In this document: piece by piece, positions 16,766-25,500 of the stretch | Position numbering within the stretch: the first letter of the stretch is position 1 | Layout: each line of letters opens with the position of its first letter | Assembly: GCA_947454705.1 (NCBI GenBank) | Contig: CANGKZ010000047.1 | Location: 1-37,384 of the forward strand | DNA: 37,384 bases | DNA from: Verrucomicrobiota bacterium | Lineage (GTDB): Bacteria > Verrucomicrobiota > Verrucomicrobiia > Limisphaerales > UBA9464 | Reading direction: 5' to 3' | Position numbers and translations under genes: made by a program | Notes under the pieces: model-generated | The model's database searches: none | Told to the model about the DNA's origin: nothing | Seen by the model: only the letters and a program-made list of their open reading frames with translations

Positions 16766-16793
16766 TGGAGTGCGCCAGTCCTCTGGCGCTTTC
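16766..16793 (-). repeat. REP-like hairpin, short-loop type D (right half of doublet)
   Basis: Stem GCGCCAG (16772-16778)/CTGGCGC (16783-16789), loop TCCT (AGGA on the other strand), flanks GGAGT and TTT. Compared with the left half, both sides of the stem changed together while loop and flanks are kept. Confidence 0.8.
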
Positions 16794-16960
16794 GAATGCA
16801 GGACTGGGTTCAACTCTCTCCTCCCGCCCAATCCTCCATCTCCGATTTTCCCCAACCGCAATTTACCCTCGGGCAGCTCCTCCGCGGTTTCTTCCTCCTG
16901 CATTCCTGCGTTCCAAATTCAATCCCTCCGCAACGCAGTGCTCCACTTTTGACATCACCC

Positions 16961-17012
16961 CAAAAAACGAAACACCCCAGACACGAGCAGCGCAGCGCTC
17001 GGCCTGGGGTGG
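16961..17012 (-). terminator. Rho-independent terminator of the small Gly-rich protein gene
   Basis: On the minus strand CACCCCAG (17011-17004) pairs with CTGGGGTG (16980-16973) around a GC-rich inner fold, then TTTCGTTTTTT follows. It lies about 60 bp after the stop at 17070. Confidence 0.85.
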
Positions 17013-17069
17013 TTCACCGCTGCGTCGGGAATGAAGCCCGACGCAGGATCAATGTTAGGAATCGATCAA

Positions 17070-17510
17070 TTAGACTCCGCCCTTCGGGGTGGTCGAAACC
17101 GTCGTGGACCGGGTCTGAATCACCGCACCAGTGGCGACATCCACCACAGTCACGGTGCACAGGTAAAGCTGACGGGAAGGCACCGCCACGGTGATCTTGC
17201 CATTGAGGGGCGCGGCACCGTCGGTATAGACGACCGCCTTGGTGGTATAATTGGCGATGGTCACGGTCACATTGACCGCCTGACTGGCATCGCAGGGCTT
17301 CACACCCCAACCCATTTGAACGGAGCCGAGGCCGGTTTCACCGACCTTGCCGTCTCCCTTGACGGTCAGGCTGGTGATCGGTTGGCACACCGCAACGCCG
17401 CCGCCGCCACCACCACCGCCACCGGTTCCGATCTCGGCGGAAAGGGTCACAACTTGGGAGGCCAACGACACGAGGGCCAGCAAGCCGACGGTGCAGAATT
17501 TCTTGTTCAT
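17070..17510 (-). CDS. Small secreted hypothetical protein with a poly-glycine segment
   Basis: The 146-residue product begins with a signal peptide (MNKKFCTVGLLALVSLASQ..., cleavage near residue 25), followed by a Thr-Gly then nine-glycine run (about 29-38). The mature part is Val/Thr-rich and beta-like, with three cysteines (in AVCQP, VKPCDA and YLCTV), so one disulfide is likely. I do not recognise the family. The ATG at 17510 is the only sensible start. The gene has its own strong terminator and a palindromic element 105 bp upstream, so it looks like a separately regulated exported product. The glycines are encoded by a CCG/CCA trinucleotide tract, which could vary in length without frameshift. 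Confidence 0.7.
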   Translation of the reverse strand: MNKKFCTVGLLALVSLASQVVTLSAEIGTGGGGGGGGGVAVCQPITSLTVKGDGKVGETGLGSVQMGWGVKPCDASQAVNVTVTIANYTTKAVVYTDGAAPLNGKITVAVPSRQLYLCTVTVVDVATGAVIQTRSTTVSTTPKGGV

Positions 17511-17614
17511 GTTTCCTGATCTATTGGGGTTCGAATTGCGTGCGTCGCACTTGGGTAGATTAAGTTCGACGTCTTCAAACTCCCCGGATCCAGCGGATCG
17601 AACAAAGCCATTTT

Positions 17615-17632
17615 GGTAACACCCCTGTTACC
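17615..17632. promoter_or_regulatory. Operator-like palindrome GGTAACA-CCCC-TGTTACC
   Basis: A perfect 7-bp inverted repeat with a 4-bp spacer lies 105 bp upstream of the small secreted protein gene. Size and symmetry fit a dimeric repressor site; a hairpin in RNA is equally possible. Confidence 0.5.
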
Positions 17633-17646
17633 CTGCGCCGAAGCGG

Positions 17647-17770
17647 AGGATCGAATCTGGAAAACAGGAAAGCAGGATGGGGAGCTGGAATCGGACAGCA
17701 GAAGAGATGCTGGAAACAGGTCGCCCCCAATTTCTAATTTCTCATTCTCAATTTTTAATTCTCCGACACC
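17647..17770. repeat. CAGGAAA module and AT heptad array at the end of hipA
   Basis: 17647-17680 carries the CTGGAAAACAGGAAAGCAGGA-type module (8-bp step). 17728-17762 is an AT array with 7-bp step (TTTCTAA, TTTCTCA, TTCTCAA, TTTTTAA), which runs into the last codons of hipA at 17755. Confidence 0.6.
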
Positions 17771-19053
17771 CGGTGGGTCTTTTGAATTTTGCGAGTCCAC
17801 GCCTCCGTGACCCGCGCCTCCGCCGCAAACTCCGGCCATCGCTTCACCGCCGCACACACCTCTTCCAGAATCGTCGCAGCCCTGCCCCGCTTCATCAGCG
17901 CCGACTTCGCGCACGCCTCAAAATCGGCGCGCGTAAACCCATCCCGCTTTCCATTCATCGTCATCTGATGCGTCGAGGTCCACGATCCCGACGGATTGTA
18001 GCCGTAGGTCACATCGAACGCCGGCGCGAGCGACCACTCGCCCTGCTGGTTCATGAGGAACGCGATGTTCTTCACATGATCGTCCTGATTCCGCGCCACG
18101 ATGTTAAAGGCCATTCGGCGGAACTGCTCCTCCACCGCGGCCATCGGCATCTTCAACTGCCGAATCGTCAACAGGGCCTGTTCATAGGCATGAGCCCCGG
18201 CCTGGTTGAAATCGAAATGCCCCAGCGCGCCGAGCGATTGCATGTGCAGCTTTGCGCCCCCCTCGCGACGGTCGAATCGGCACGTCATGAAGTGCCGACG
18301 CCCGTTCTCCTCCAGCAGCCGACACTCGCTCATGGTGATCCCCGCCGACCGCGCCATGAGATGATACGCATACTCGATGGCACCAAATCCCTTGGGGTCT
18401 TCCAGTTCCTTGTCCTTGTTGCCGGACACGCCGTCAAATTTCAGCAGCCAGTATTCGAATCCGTCCCCGGCCTCGATCTGACCCGACCGCACTTCGTTGG
18501 TGGTCCGGTTCCACGCAATCACGGCCTTCGCCCGCGCCCCTCCCGCCGAAGTGCCCACACGCAAAATGTCGCGCAGCGCCTTCTCCTTTCCGGCCTCGTG
18601 GAAATGGCCCCGCAGGTCGCTCCGATGCGTGAGTACCTCGCCCGCCAGACGCACCAGCGCATCGATCTCGATCTTCGTCGCCGTGCGCGGCCTGGGTCCC
18701 AACACCGGAGCATATTCCAGCGCACCCATTCCCCGCGTGCCGGTGTAGCAAAGCCTCTCCACCGCATTGAAACTCGCCGGTTTCCGCCCCTGCGTGGCCA
18801 GCCAGGCATCGATCAGCGCGTTGCCGAATTTGTCTGGCAACGAATCCGCCAGCATTCCAGGCAGGCCGTGAAAAGTGGCACGAGGCAGCGTCGGAAACTC
18901 ATACACCCGGTCGCTCAACGGCATGGTCAGCGGCGAAAGCTCGATCCCACTTTGCGCGAACTCGGGATCGTACTGAAACGCCGCCACCTCGCGTCCCTCG
19001 GCAAGTGACACCGCGCCGATGGTCCGTCCCCAGAGCTGGACCTTGGCAATCAT
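17755..19053 (-). CDS. hipA: HipA-family serine/threonine kinase toxin
   Basis: The 432-residue product is of typical HipA length. In the E. coli type II system HipA phosphorylates glutamyl-tRNA synthetase and induces dormancy; HipB neutralises it and represses the operon. Visible features: the N-terminal HipA domain (LSDRVYEFPTLPRATFHGLPGMLADSLPDKFG, in part GMLADSLPDKFG), the phosphate-binding loop GTSAGGARAKAV, the YWLLKFDG strand, the catalytic NQDDHVKN (322-329; D324 corresponds to the catalytic Asp by position) and LAPAFDVTYG, the metal-binding DFG-like motif. All key residues are present, so it should be active. The start ATG at 19053 overlaps the hipB stop by 4 bp. The substrate may differ from that of E. 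coli. Confidence 0.92.
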   Translation of the reverse strand: MIAKVQLWGRTIGAVSLAEGREVAAFQYDPEFAQSGIELSPLTMPLSDRVYEFPTLPRATFHGLPGMLADSLPDKFGNALIDAWLATQGRKPASFNAVERLCYTGTRGMGALEYAPVLGPRPRTATKIEIDALVRLAGEVLTHRSDLRGHFHEAGKEKALRDILRVGTSAGGARAKAVIAWNRTTNEVRSGQIEAGDGFEYWLLKFDGVSGNKDKELEDPKGFGAIEYAYHLMARSAGITMSECRLLEENGRRHFMTCRFDRREGGAKLHMQSLGALGHFDFNQAGAHAYEQALLTIRQLKMPMAAVEEQFRRMAFNIVARNQDDHVKNIAFLMNQQGEWSLAPAFDVTYGYNPSGSWTSTHQMTMNGKRDGFTRADFEACAKSALMKRGRAATILEEVCAAVKRWPEFAAEARVTEAWTRKIQKTHRVSEN

Positions 19054-19415
19054 TGAGGATCTCCCCAGGTCCAGGCCTTGGATTTACCGGCGGCCTTCGT
19101 GCCTCCGCTTCCTGTCCCTGAAGCACGCCGACGCTGACGGTTCTGAAGCTTCAACAGTTCCATCGGACTCGCCGTTTCCTCGGGAACCAGCGCCTCCAAC
19201 CGATCCATCAAGCCCAGCACCCGGCAAATCCGGACAAAGCCAGACAGCTGCGTCGCCGCCACGCCCAATTCGAGGCGCTGCACCGTCCGCAACCCCAACC
19301 CCGCCTGCTCCGCGAGCTGCTGTTGGGTGAGGTTCTTCGACAACCGAAGCCGGGCCACGCGCCCACCCAGCTGCGTCAGAAACGCCTCATCGGTCAGACC
19401 GGTTCCTTCATTCAT
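19050..19415 (-). CDS. hipB: HipB-like antitoxin, XRE-type helix-turn-helix
   Basis: This is the antitoxin and autorepressor of the pair. I use the ATG at 19415 (121 residues); a GTG at 19433 would add six residues. The helix-turn-helix spans about 18-75: RVARLRLSKNLTQQQLAEQAGLG (part: LRLSKNLTQQQLAEQAG), LRTVQRLELG, then LSGFVRICRVLGLMDRLEALVPE. The C-terminus is a basic Ser/Gly-rich tail (QNRQRRRASGTGSG...), probably disordered, as in other HipB proteins where it guides degradation. The stop overlaps the hipA start (ATGA). A cluster of similar 14-mers in the AT-rich upstream DNA may be its binding sites. Confidence 0.88.
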   Translation of the reverse strand: MNEGTGLTDEAFLTQLGGRVARLRLSKNLTQQQLAEQAGLGLRTVQRLELGVAATQLSGFVRICRVLGLMDRLEALVPEETASPMELLKLQNRQRRRASGTGSGGTKAAGKSKAWTWGDPQ

Positions 19416-19459
19416 ACACGCCACTTGTGACACAAAGCGGGTGCATATTCAAGTTTATC

Positions 19460-19549
19460 CGCCACTTAAGGCGTATTACTGTTTTTTATTTAGACGCCTT
19501 TCTAGACGTTTTAAAGGCCTCTCATGGGCTTTTTGCGCCTTTTCAGACG
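19460..19549 (-). promoter_or_regulatory. Three iterated operator-like 14-mers upstream of hipBA
   Basis: On the minus strand: CGCCTTAAGTGGCG (19473-19460), CGTCTAGAAAGGCG (19508-19495) and CGTCTGAAAAGGCG (19549-19536). They fit CGYCT-N4-(A/T)GGCG, a half-palindromic pattern. Start-to-start spacings are 35 and 41 bp. AAGTGGCG also recurs just ahead of the hipB ATG. HipB proteins bind several operators upstream of their operon, which fits. Confidence 0.6.
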
Positions 19550-19674
19550 CTTTCTTTAATTCTGCTAAGTTGCGCCTCCGTTCCGGGACTCAGGACGCGG
19601 AACCAGATTGGATCGAATTTGAAAACCGGGAACGCAGGAAAAGAAAACTCGGAGATCGAAAGAGATGCGCGCCG

Positions 19675-19715
19675 TTGGAGTGCAGTGGCGGAGGGGCTCG
19701 TCGACACCGCCGTTG
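19675..19715 (-). repeat. Degenerate REP-like hairpin
   Basis: TTGGAGTGCAGTGGCGG...CACCGCCGTT keeps the outer layout of type A with changes in stem and flank. Confidence 0.45.
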
Positions 19716-19822
19716 AGGCCGGTCTTGCGGCTGCCCCAGTCGGCGTTTCGCTTTTCGCCCTTCTCCCTTTGCCTTGGGCTGTGCCACACACTCCGGGGCT
19801 CCGCAGTTTCCTCCTTCGTTCG

Positions 19823-22108
19823 TCAGTCTCGATGATTGGGCCGTCCGGATGAATCGAAGGAAAAGCGCTTCACCGCCCAGGGTTTCGCGGCGGATTCCCC
19901 CTCGGTCACCGTGTAAAACTGGTCCCGCTCCACGCCGGGCAGCGTTTGGGTAACCCCAGTGGTGGGCCAGAAGATCTCAATCGATCGAATCGCCGTCGCA
20001 TCCCCCAATCCAATCTCGGCCCGCAGCGGATTTGCCCCAAAGCTTCCGCCCGTGTTCACCCATTTGTAAACCGATCGGGGACCCGACGGAGTTTCCACAT
20101 TCACCCGGATTCGCGACCCGATCGCCGAGCGGTTCGACTTCGTTCCCGTCAGTTTCAGCGTCACCCAGTGACGGTTGGTCGCGCCCGGATTCAGGAACAG
20201 CACCTTCCGGTAGTTGTCACCCGAGTAGGCGCCTCCCATGTTCATGAACACGTCTTGATCGCCATCGTTGTCCAGATCGGCAAACGCGCAGGCGTGTCCC
20301 TTTTGCAAATGCCCGGTGCGGGTGGCGGTGGTGACATCCTGGAACCCCCTGCCCGCGTCGTTTCGAAACATGCGGTTGGGAACTAGCGTGAGCAGATCCG
20401 GATCGCCCGTGCCCAGGTAGAAATCCGGGTACCCGTCGTTGTCGAGATCGCCGAAATTACTGCCCATGGCGTGCAACACGCGATCGAGGTGCATCGGAAC
20501 GGTGACATCGGTAAACGTGCCGTCGCCGTTGTTGTGATAGAGCTTTGGAGCCACCCCGCGGCTGGGTTTGTGGAGGTAGTCGGCCACGATGTCGCCGACG
20601 TCGAAGATTCGGTATCCGCCCACATAGAGATCCGGTTTGCCGTCCTGGTCGTAGTCGAAAAACCAGGTCGGAAAGCTGTGGCTCGGTCCGGGCACGTGAG
20701 CGGCCTGGGTCACGTCGCGAAACGTCCATGCGCCCGATTTCGGATCCGCCCCCGCGACCGCCCCATCGTTGTGAAACAGCCGATTCCCTCCGTCTCGCAA
20801 TGACAGGTACAAATCGGGCCGCCCATCGCCGTCGTAATCTGCCGACGCCACGCCCTTCACCCATCCGACCACAGCGACCCCCGAGGCCGCCGCGCATTCA
20901 GTGAAGGTCCCGTCGCGATTGTTGTGATAGAGCTCGCACGGACGACGGTCGCCCCGATCGGTCATCTGCGATTCGTTTCCGATAAACAGGTCGAGCCAGC
21001 CATCCCCGTCGTAGTCGAACCACGTCGCAGTCTGCGTGGGGTTTTCGCTATACATCCCGGCTTCTTGAGTGACGTCGGTGAAGGTCCCGTCGCCATTGTT
21101 ACGAAGCAGCGAATTGGGCAGGCGTCCTTCGCGCCCCAACCAGGCCCCGCGCAAAATAAACACGTCGACCAACCCGTCGTTGTTGTAATCCGCCGAGATC
21201 ATGTTCAGCCCGCCCCACAGGCCATCGAGGCCTGCCTCGTGGGTGCGATCGGTGAAGTGGCCGTTGCCGTCGTTGTGAAAAAAATGCAGCGGGGAACGAA
21301 GGCCCCAGCTGGAGAGCAGGACGTCGAGAAGCCCGTCGTTGTCGAAGTCATCGATCACCGTGCCCCCGCCAAGATCATCGACATCGAGCCCGAGGGATCC
21401 CGCGATCTCCGGGTACACGGGCATCGCGGCTTCCGAGGCAAATACATCGGGTCCGATCCGCCACGGGGCGGGCACCTGATCCGGCCATTGCCCCAGGGTC
21501 ATGGAGGCGATGTTCAAAAGCCACTCGGCCCGCAGGTCATCGGGCGCCGCCGCCAGACAATTGGTGAGCATGGAGATTGCGGTCATCGAGCCGCGCGGCA
21601 GCTTGTGGTAGGCCGAGGGCACCAGCGGGAAGAGGCATGAGGTCCCGTTGTGATTGGCGAGGCAGTTCTCCTGTTCGCCCAAACGGATGGCCGACATCGC
21701 CCCGCCAAGCATCATCCCCAAAGACTTCCCCGGCGCGGCAAACTCGGGCACCTCCCGGTAAAACTCCGAGAGCAGCTGAAATTGCTTCATCGCCTGCTCG
21801 CTCTGCCCCGAGTTCAAAAGCTCGGTGGCATAAAGCTCCCCGAGCTCATTGATCAGCGCGAGATTGGTCGTTCCGCGAAGACGCGCCTCAAACCCCGCCA
21901 CCCGCTCCTTGTTCAAGAAACGGTTCCGTCCCGGATTCGATTTCTCCGCCAGCTCCTTGAGCCGGGCCGCCATGCGACGCGTGCTCTCGGGTTGAACCTG
22001 ACCCACCTTATTGGTTTGCCCGGACTGCGCCGAGGCCTCTCCAACCGCCAAAAGACCAAAAACGGTAAAAACAATGTACGAACGCGCACGTTTTTGTATC
22101 CAACGCAT
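19823..22108 (-). CDS. Secreted FG-GAP/VCBS repeat protein with ASPIC/UnbV domain
   Basis: The start is placed at the ATG at 22108 (761 residues), directly before a signal peptide (MRWIQKRARSYIVFTVFGLL..., cleavage near EASA). The open frame upstream to 22171 lacks such a feature. Residues ~40-230 are helical and TPR-like. From ~240, at least six FG-GAP/VCBS calcium-binding repeats appear, with DFDNDGLLDV, DYNNDGLVDV, DYDGDGWLDL, DYDGDGRPDL, DYDQDGKPDL, DLDNDGYPDF and DLDNDGDQDV, each followed by a FHNDGNG/NNGDGTFTDVT-type strand, forming a beta-propeller. The C-terminal ASPIC/UnbV domain (NRSAIGSRIRV ... WPTTGVTQTLPGV) is intact. Such proteins are exported and very common in Verrucomicrobia and Planctomycetes; their exact role is unknown. 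Confidence 0.9.
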   Translation of the reverse strand: MRWIQKRARSYIVFTVFGLLAVGEASAQSGQTNKVGQVQPESTRRMAARLKELAEKSNPGRNRFLNKERVAGFEARLRGTTNLALINELGELYATELLNSGQSEQAMKQFQLLSEFYREVPEFAAPGKSLGMMLGGAMSAIRLGEQENCLANHNGTSCLFPLVPSAYHKLPRGSMTAISMLTNCLAAAPDDLRAEWLLNIASMTLGQWPDQVPAPWRIGPDVFASEAAMPVYPEIAGSLGLDVDDLGGGTVIDDFDNDGLLDVLLSSWGLRSPLHFFHNDGNGHFTDRTHEAGLDGLWGGLNMISADYNNDGLVDVFILRGAWLGREGRLPNSLLRNNGDGTFTDVTQEAGMYSENPTQTATWFDYDGDGWLDLFIGNESQMTDRGDRRPCELYHNNRDGTFTECAAASGVAVVGWVKGVASADYDGDGRPDLYLSLRDGGNRLFHNDGAVAGADPKSGAWTFRDVTQAAHVPGPSHSFPTWFFDYDQDGKPDLYVGGYRIFDVGDIVADYLHKPSRGVAPKLYHNNGDGTFTDVTVPMHLDRVLHAMGSNFGDLDNDGYPDFYLGTGDPDLLTLVPNRMFRNDAGRGFQDVTTATRTGHLQKGHACAFADLDNDGDQDVFMNMGGAYSGDNYRKVLFLNPGATNRHWVTLKLTGTKSNRSAIGSRIRVNVETPSGPRSVYKWVNTGGSFGANPLRAEIGLGDATAIRSIEIFWPTTGVTQTLPGVERDQFYTVTEGESAAKPWAVKRFSFDSSGRPNHRD

Positions 22109-22572
22109 TACAAATTGGATACGACGATTCAAATCCACGTAAGTTGACGATGGAGACACAGATTTCGGCAAGCATCCGCAAGACCAACTTGGGGCGTTCC
22201 GGTTTCAAAAAGAGTGCAGGAAGGAGATCATTTTCCTGTCCGTCACACCTCGGGCTCGGATTCCGAACGCGGCGATTGAGGGTTGAACCCGAAAACGGCA
22301 GTCGAAACCACAGATGGACACAGATTCACACAGATTGAGAGGGGGCATTGGTTTTCAACGCGGCTGGAAGGTTTTCACCGTCCGACTGAGTCATGCATCC
22401 TTCCGTTCTGCGCGGTTCCATCTGTGTTCATCCGTGTCCATCTGTGGTTAAACTCTGGGTTCATCTGCGGTTCTTCCCCCTCCCCCCCGCCATTCGGCTC
22501 ATTGGCAGAATCTTGCCGAATGGATTATTTCTTTTCCCCGTCCGACTGCTTCGTTGAAGCTCTGACTCCTCC
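22109..22572. other. Divergent intergenic region containing a 144-bp inverted-arm element
   Basis: This region separates two divergent genes and must contain both promoters. Its main feature is the element at 22306-22449. 22450-22572 has a further decayed TCTGGGTTCATCTGCGGTTC unit. I see nothing recognisable in 22109-22305. Confidence 0.6.
22306..22449. repeat. 144-bp element with 30-bp inverted arms, copy 1
   Basis: The left arm 22306-22335 is built of CACAGATNNA units with a 10-bp step; the right arm 22420-22449 is its reverse complement with three mismatches. The interior is 84 bp. A second copy with identical geometry lies at 27492-27635. Confidence 0.88.
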
Positions 22573-25500
22573 ATGCCATCCCGATTTCCATGCCGACGCT
22601 CGTTCTGGCCGCTCTGGATGGGCCTCCTCGCGTGGTGCGCCCGGGTTCACGGCGCGACGGAGCCGGTGCGGGATTCCGAGTTGTTCGAACGTTCCATCCG
22701 CCCCCTCTTCGTTGATCATTGCGTGACGTGCCACGGGCCGAGTGCCAATCCGGGCGGCGGACTCCGCCTCGACACCGCCGAAAACGCCACCCGCGGGGGA
22801 ATGAATGGACCGGCTTGGAACGTGAAATCGCCGGATTCGAGCGCCGTCCTGCAGGTGCTCACCGGACCCCACCCGAGCGCGGGCGGCAAACGCCTGACCG
22901 GGCTTCCGCACTCCGCGGCATCGGATCTCAAACGCTGGATCACCGCCGGTGCCGCGTGGCCCGCGCCCGTGGCCAACAACGGCGGCGCTCGCGGTGACTT
23001 CCCCATGGCCGAACGCAAGGCCCGCCTGCCCTGGATCTGGCAGCGCCCCGTCGCCTCCACGCCTCCCATCGCGCAAACTCCGGCGGGGTCCGCATCGATG
23101 GTCGATCGATTCATCGTCGCCCGATTGCAAAAGGAGGGACTCAAGCCCGCGCCTCCGGTCGCCCCATCGCTCTGGCTCCGACGCATCCACTTCGCCCTCA
23201 CCGGCCTTCCGCCGTCCATCGCCGACATCGCCGCGTTTGAAGCCGATCCCTCCCCCGCCGCCCGCGAACGGGTCGTGGACCGCCTTCTCGCTTCGCCCCG
23301 TTTCGGCGAACGCTGGGCGCGTCACTGGATGGACCTCATGCGCTACGCCGAGTCCCGCGGACACGAGGGCGATTACGTCATCCCCAGCGCCTTCGAATAC
23401 CGCGATTACCTCATCCGCGCGCTCAATGCCGACGTGCCGTACGACCAACTCGTCCGCGAACACCTCGCCGGCGACCTCCTGAAGACCCCGCGCACGAACC
23501 CGGTGGACGGCTTCAACGAATCGGTGATCGGAACCGGATGGGCCTTCCTCGGCGAAGAGATCCACGCGCCGGTCGATACCCGCCAGGACGAGTGCGACCG
23601 CACCGACAACCGGATCGATGTCCTCAGCAAAACCTTCCTCGGTCTCACCGTGTCGTGCGCCCGGTGCCACGACCACAAGTTCGACGCCATCACGCAGAAG
23701 GATTACTACGCGCTGGCCGGATTCTTCATCAGCTCAGGCTACCGTCAGGTCCGCTTCGAGACCGAAGCCCGCGAAGTCGAGTCCGCCCGCCGGCTCGATA
23801 CCCTCCATGGCGAATCGGACCGCCCCCTCCGCTCCGCCGTCGCCGCCGCGCAGAAACCCCTTTTGGGACACCTCGATTCCGTGATCCGCGCCGCCGCCGG
23901 CGTGGCGCATCGGGCCGGTGCCGTCGATGCCTCCGGGGCGTTGCACTACACCGCCACCAATCGCTTCCCCGAAGCCTGGACCGCCCACGCTGCCGCAGAA
24001 GCGCAGACCGCTTCGGTTCCGGCCCGATGGGTCGAAGCCTGGACCCTCGCACTCCTCAACGCCGCGCAGGGACGTGACCCTGTTCTCGCTCCCTTGGCCG
24101 CCGCCGCGCTGAAGACCGCCGCGCCGGCTCCGTCGGCCAAAGCCGCCGCCGCCTCCAACACGGCCCTTCCGACCGGAGCGCGAGTTCTGGCCGACTACTC
24201 CGGAACCAAGCCGTCGCTCTGGGTCACCGACGGACGCGCCTTCGGCCCCGGTCCCTCGTTCGCGGGCGATTGGATCCTCTCCGCCGGCAAGTCCGGAGCT
24301 CCCGAACTGCGCGTGGCCACCCGCACCGCGGCGATCACCGATCCGGTGTGGTCCCGGGTGCGCCCCAAATTTGGTACAGAGCCCGAACCCACCCTCTACG
24401 GCTCGTGGAATCGCTCCGGCCGCGTGCTGCGGGCCCCGAAACAAATGCTGGAAACAGGCAAGGTGCACTACCTCGTCCGGGGCGGAGGACGCGTGCTGGC
24501 TTCGGTCGATTCCCAGGTGTTGGTCACCGGCCCCATTCACACCGTTCTCGTGAAGGAATGGCCCACCTCGCGTGACTGGCGCTGGGTGTCACACGATCTC
24601 TCCGATTACGCAGGACATCGCGTCAGCCTCGAATTCACCCCCGGACCCGATGCCGATCTGGAGCTCGCCACGATCGTGGAATCGAGCGTCGCCCCGTCGA
24701 ACCCGACGCATCCCGTCGCCGATTCCCTGGCCCTGGCCCTGGCTCAGTCGGACTCCTCGTTGAAGTCGGCCATGCAGGCCTGGAGCACCGGCCTCCGCAA
24801 TGCCGGGGCGGCCTACGCGAGCGGCGACGGCGCACCGGTCACCTTGGCTTGGATCGACTGGCAGCTCAGCCATCCGGAACTCTTCGACGAACGCGGCGGC
24901 GCGCAGCCCGAACCGTTGTTCACCACGTTGAAGGTGCAGTTGAAGGCCCGTCAGGCGATCGAGGACTCCATCCCGTGGGAATCCCGCACCGCCCCCGCCC
25001 TTGTGGACGGCAACGGGGTGGATGAGTTCCTCCTGAAACGCGGATCCCCCGCCCGCGCCGATGCCGAGGTACCCCGCCGCTATTTGGAGGCCATCTCGGA
25101 CTCCCGGGGCATCTCCAGTCCGCATTCGAGCGGCCGACGCGAACTGGCCGATGTCCTCACCTCTCCCGACAACACGCTCGTGTCGCGCGTGATGGTGAAC
25201 CGTGTGTGGCATCACCTGTTCGGACGCGGGATCGTTCCCACCGTGGACAACTTCGGCTACCTCGGCGAACGCCCCAGCCATCCCGAACTCCTCGACACTC
25301 TCGCCGTGCAATTCGTTGAGCGCGATCACTGGTCCATCAAGCGGCTCATCCGCAGCCTCGTTCTCACCGAGACCTTTGCCATGGACAGCGCGCTGACCGA
25401 TCCCATCGCCGAGGAAAAGGATCCCGACAACCGCCTGCTCCATCGCGCGAGCCTGCGCCGACTCGAAGGGGAGGCGATTCGCGATACCATTCTCACGGTC

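Larger units (their letters stand above)
16508..16960. repeat. Intergenic region with motif and REP hairpin doublet
   Basis: No gene is visible. It contains the motif at 16618-16635, a CAGGAAA-type module (about 16646-16675), an inverted pair of short-loop REP-like hairpins (16691-16716 and 16766-16793), a weak heptad run near 16826-16860, and a second CAGGAAA-type module reversed (about 16897-16928). Confidence 0.65.
19416..19822. other. Upstream region of hipBA and repeats
   Basis: About 19440-19570 is strikingly AT-rich compared with the rest and holds three operator-like 14-mers. Further on are a CAGGAAA-type module (about 19608-19645), a decayed REP-like hairpin (19675-19715) and a heptad run (CGCTTTT, CGCCCTT, CTCCCTT, TGCCTTG; about 19749-19776). 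No gene is visible. Confidence 0.65.

Noticed and set aside
17070-17510. Phase variation through the poly-Gly tract
   Set aside because: The tract is a trinucleotide repeat, so length change would not shift the frame.
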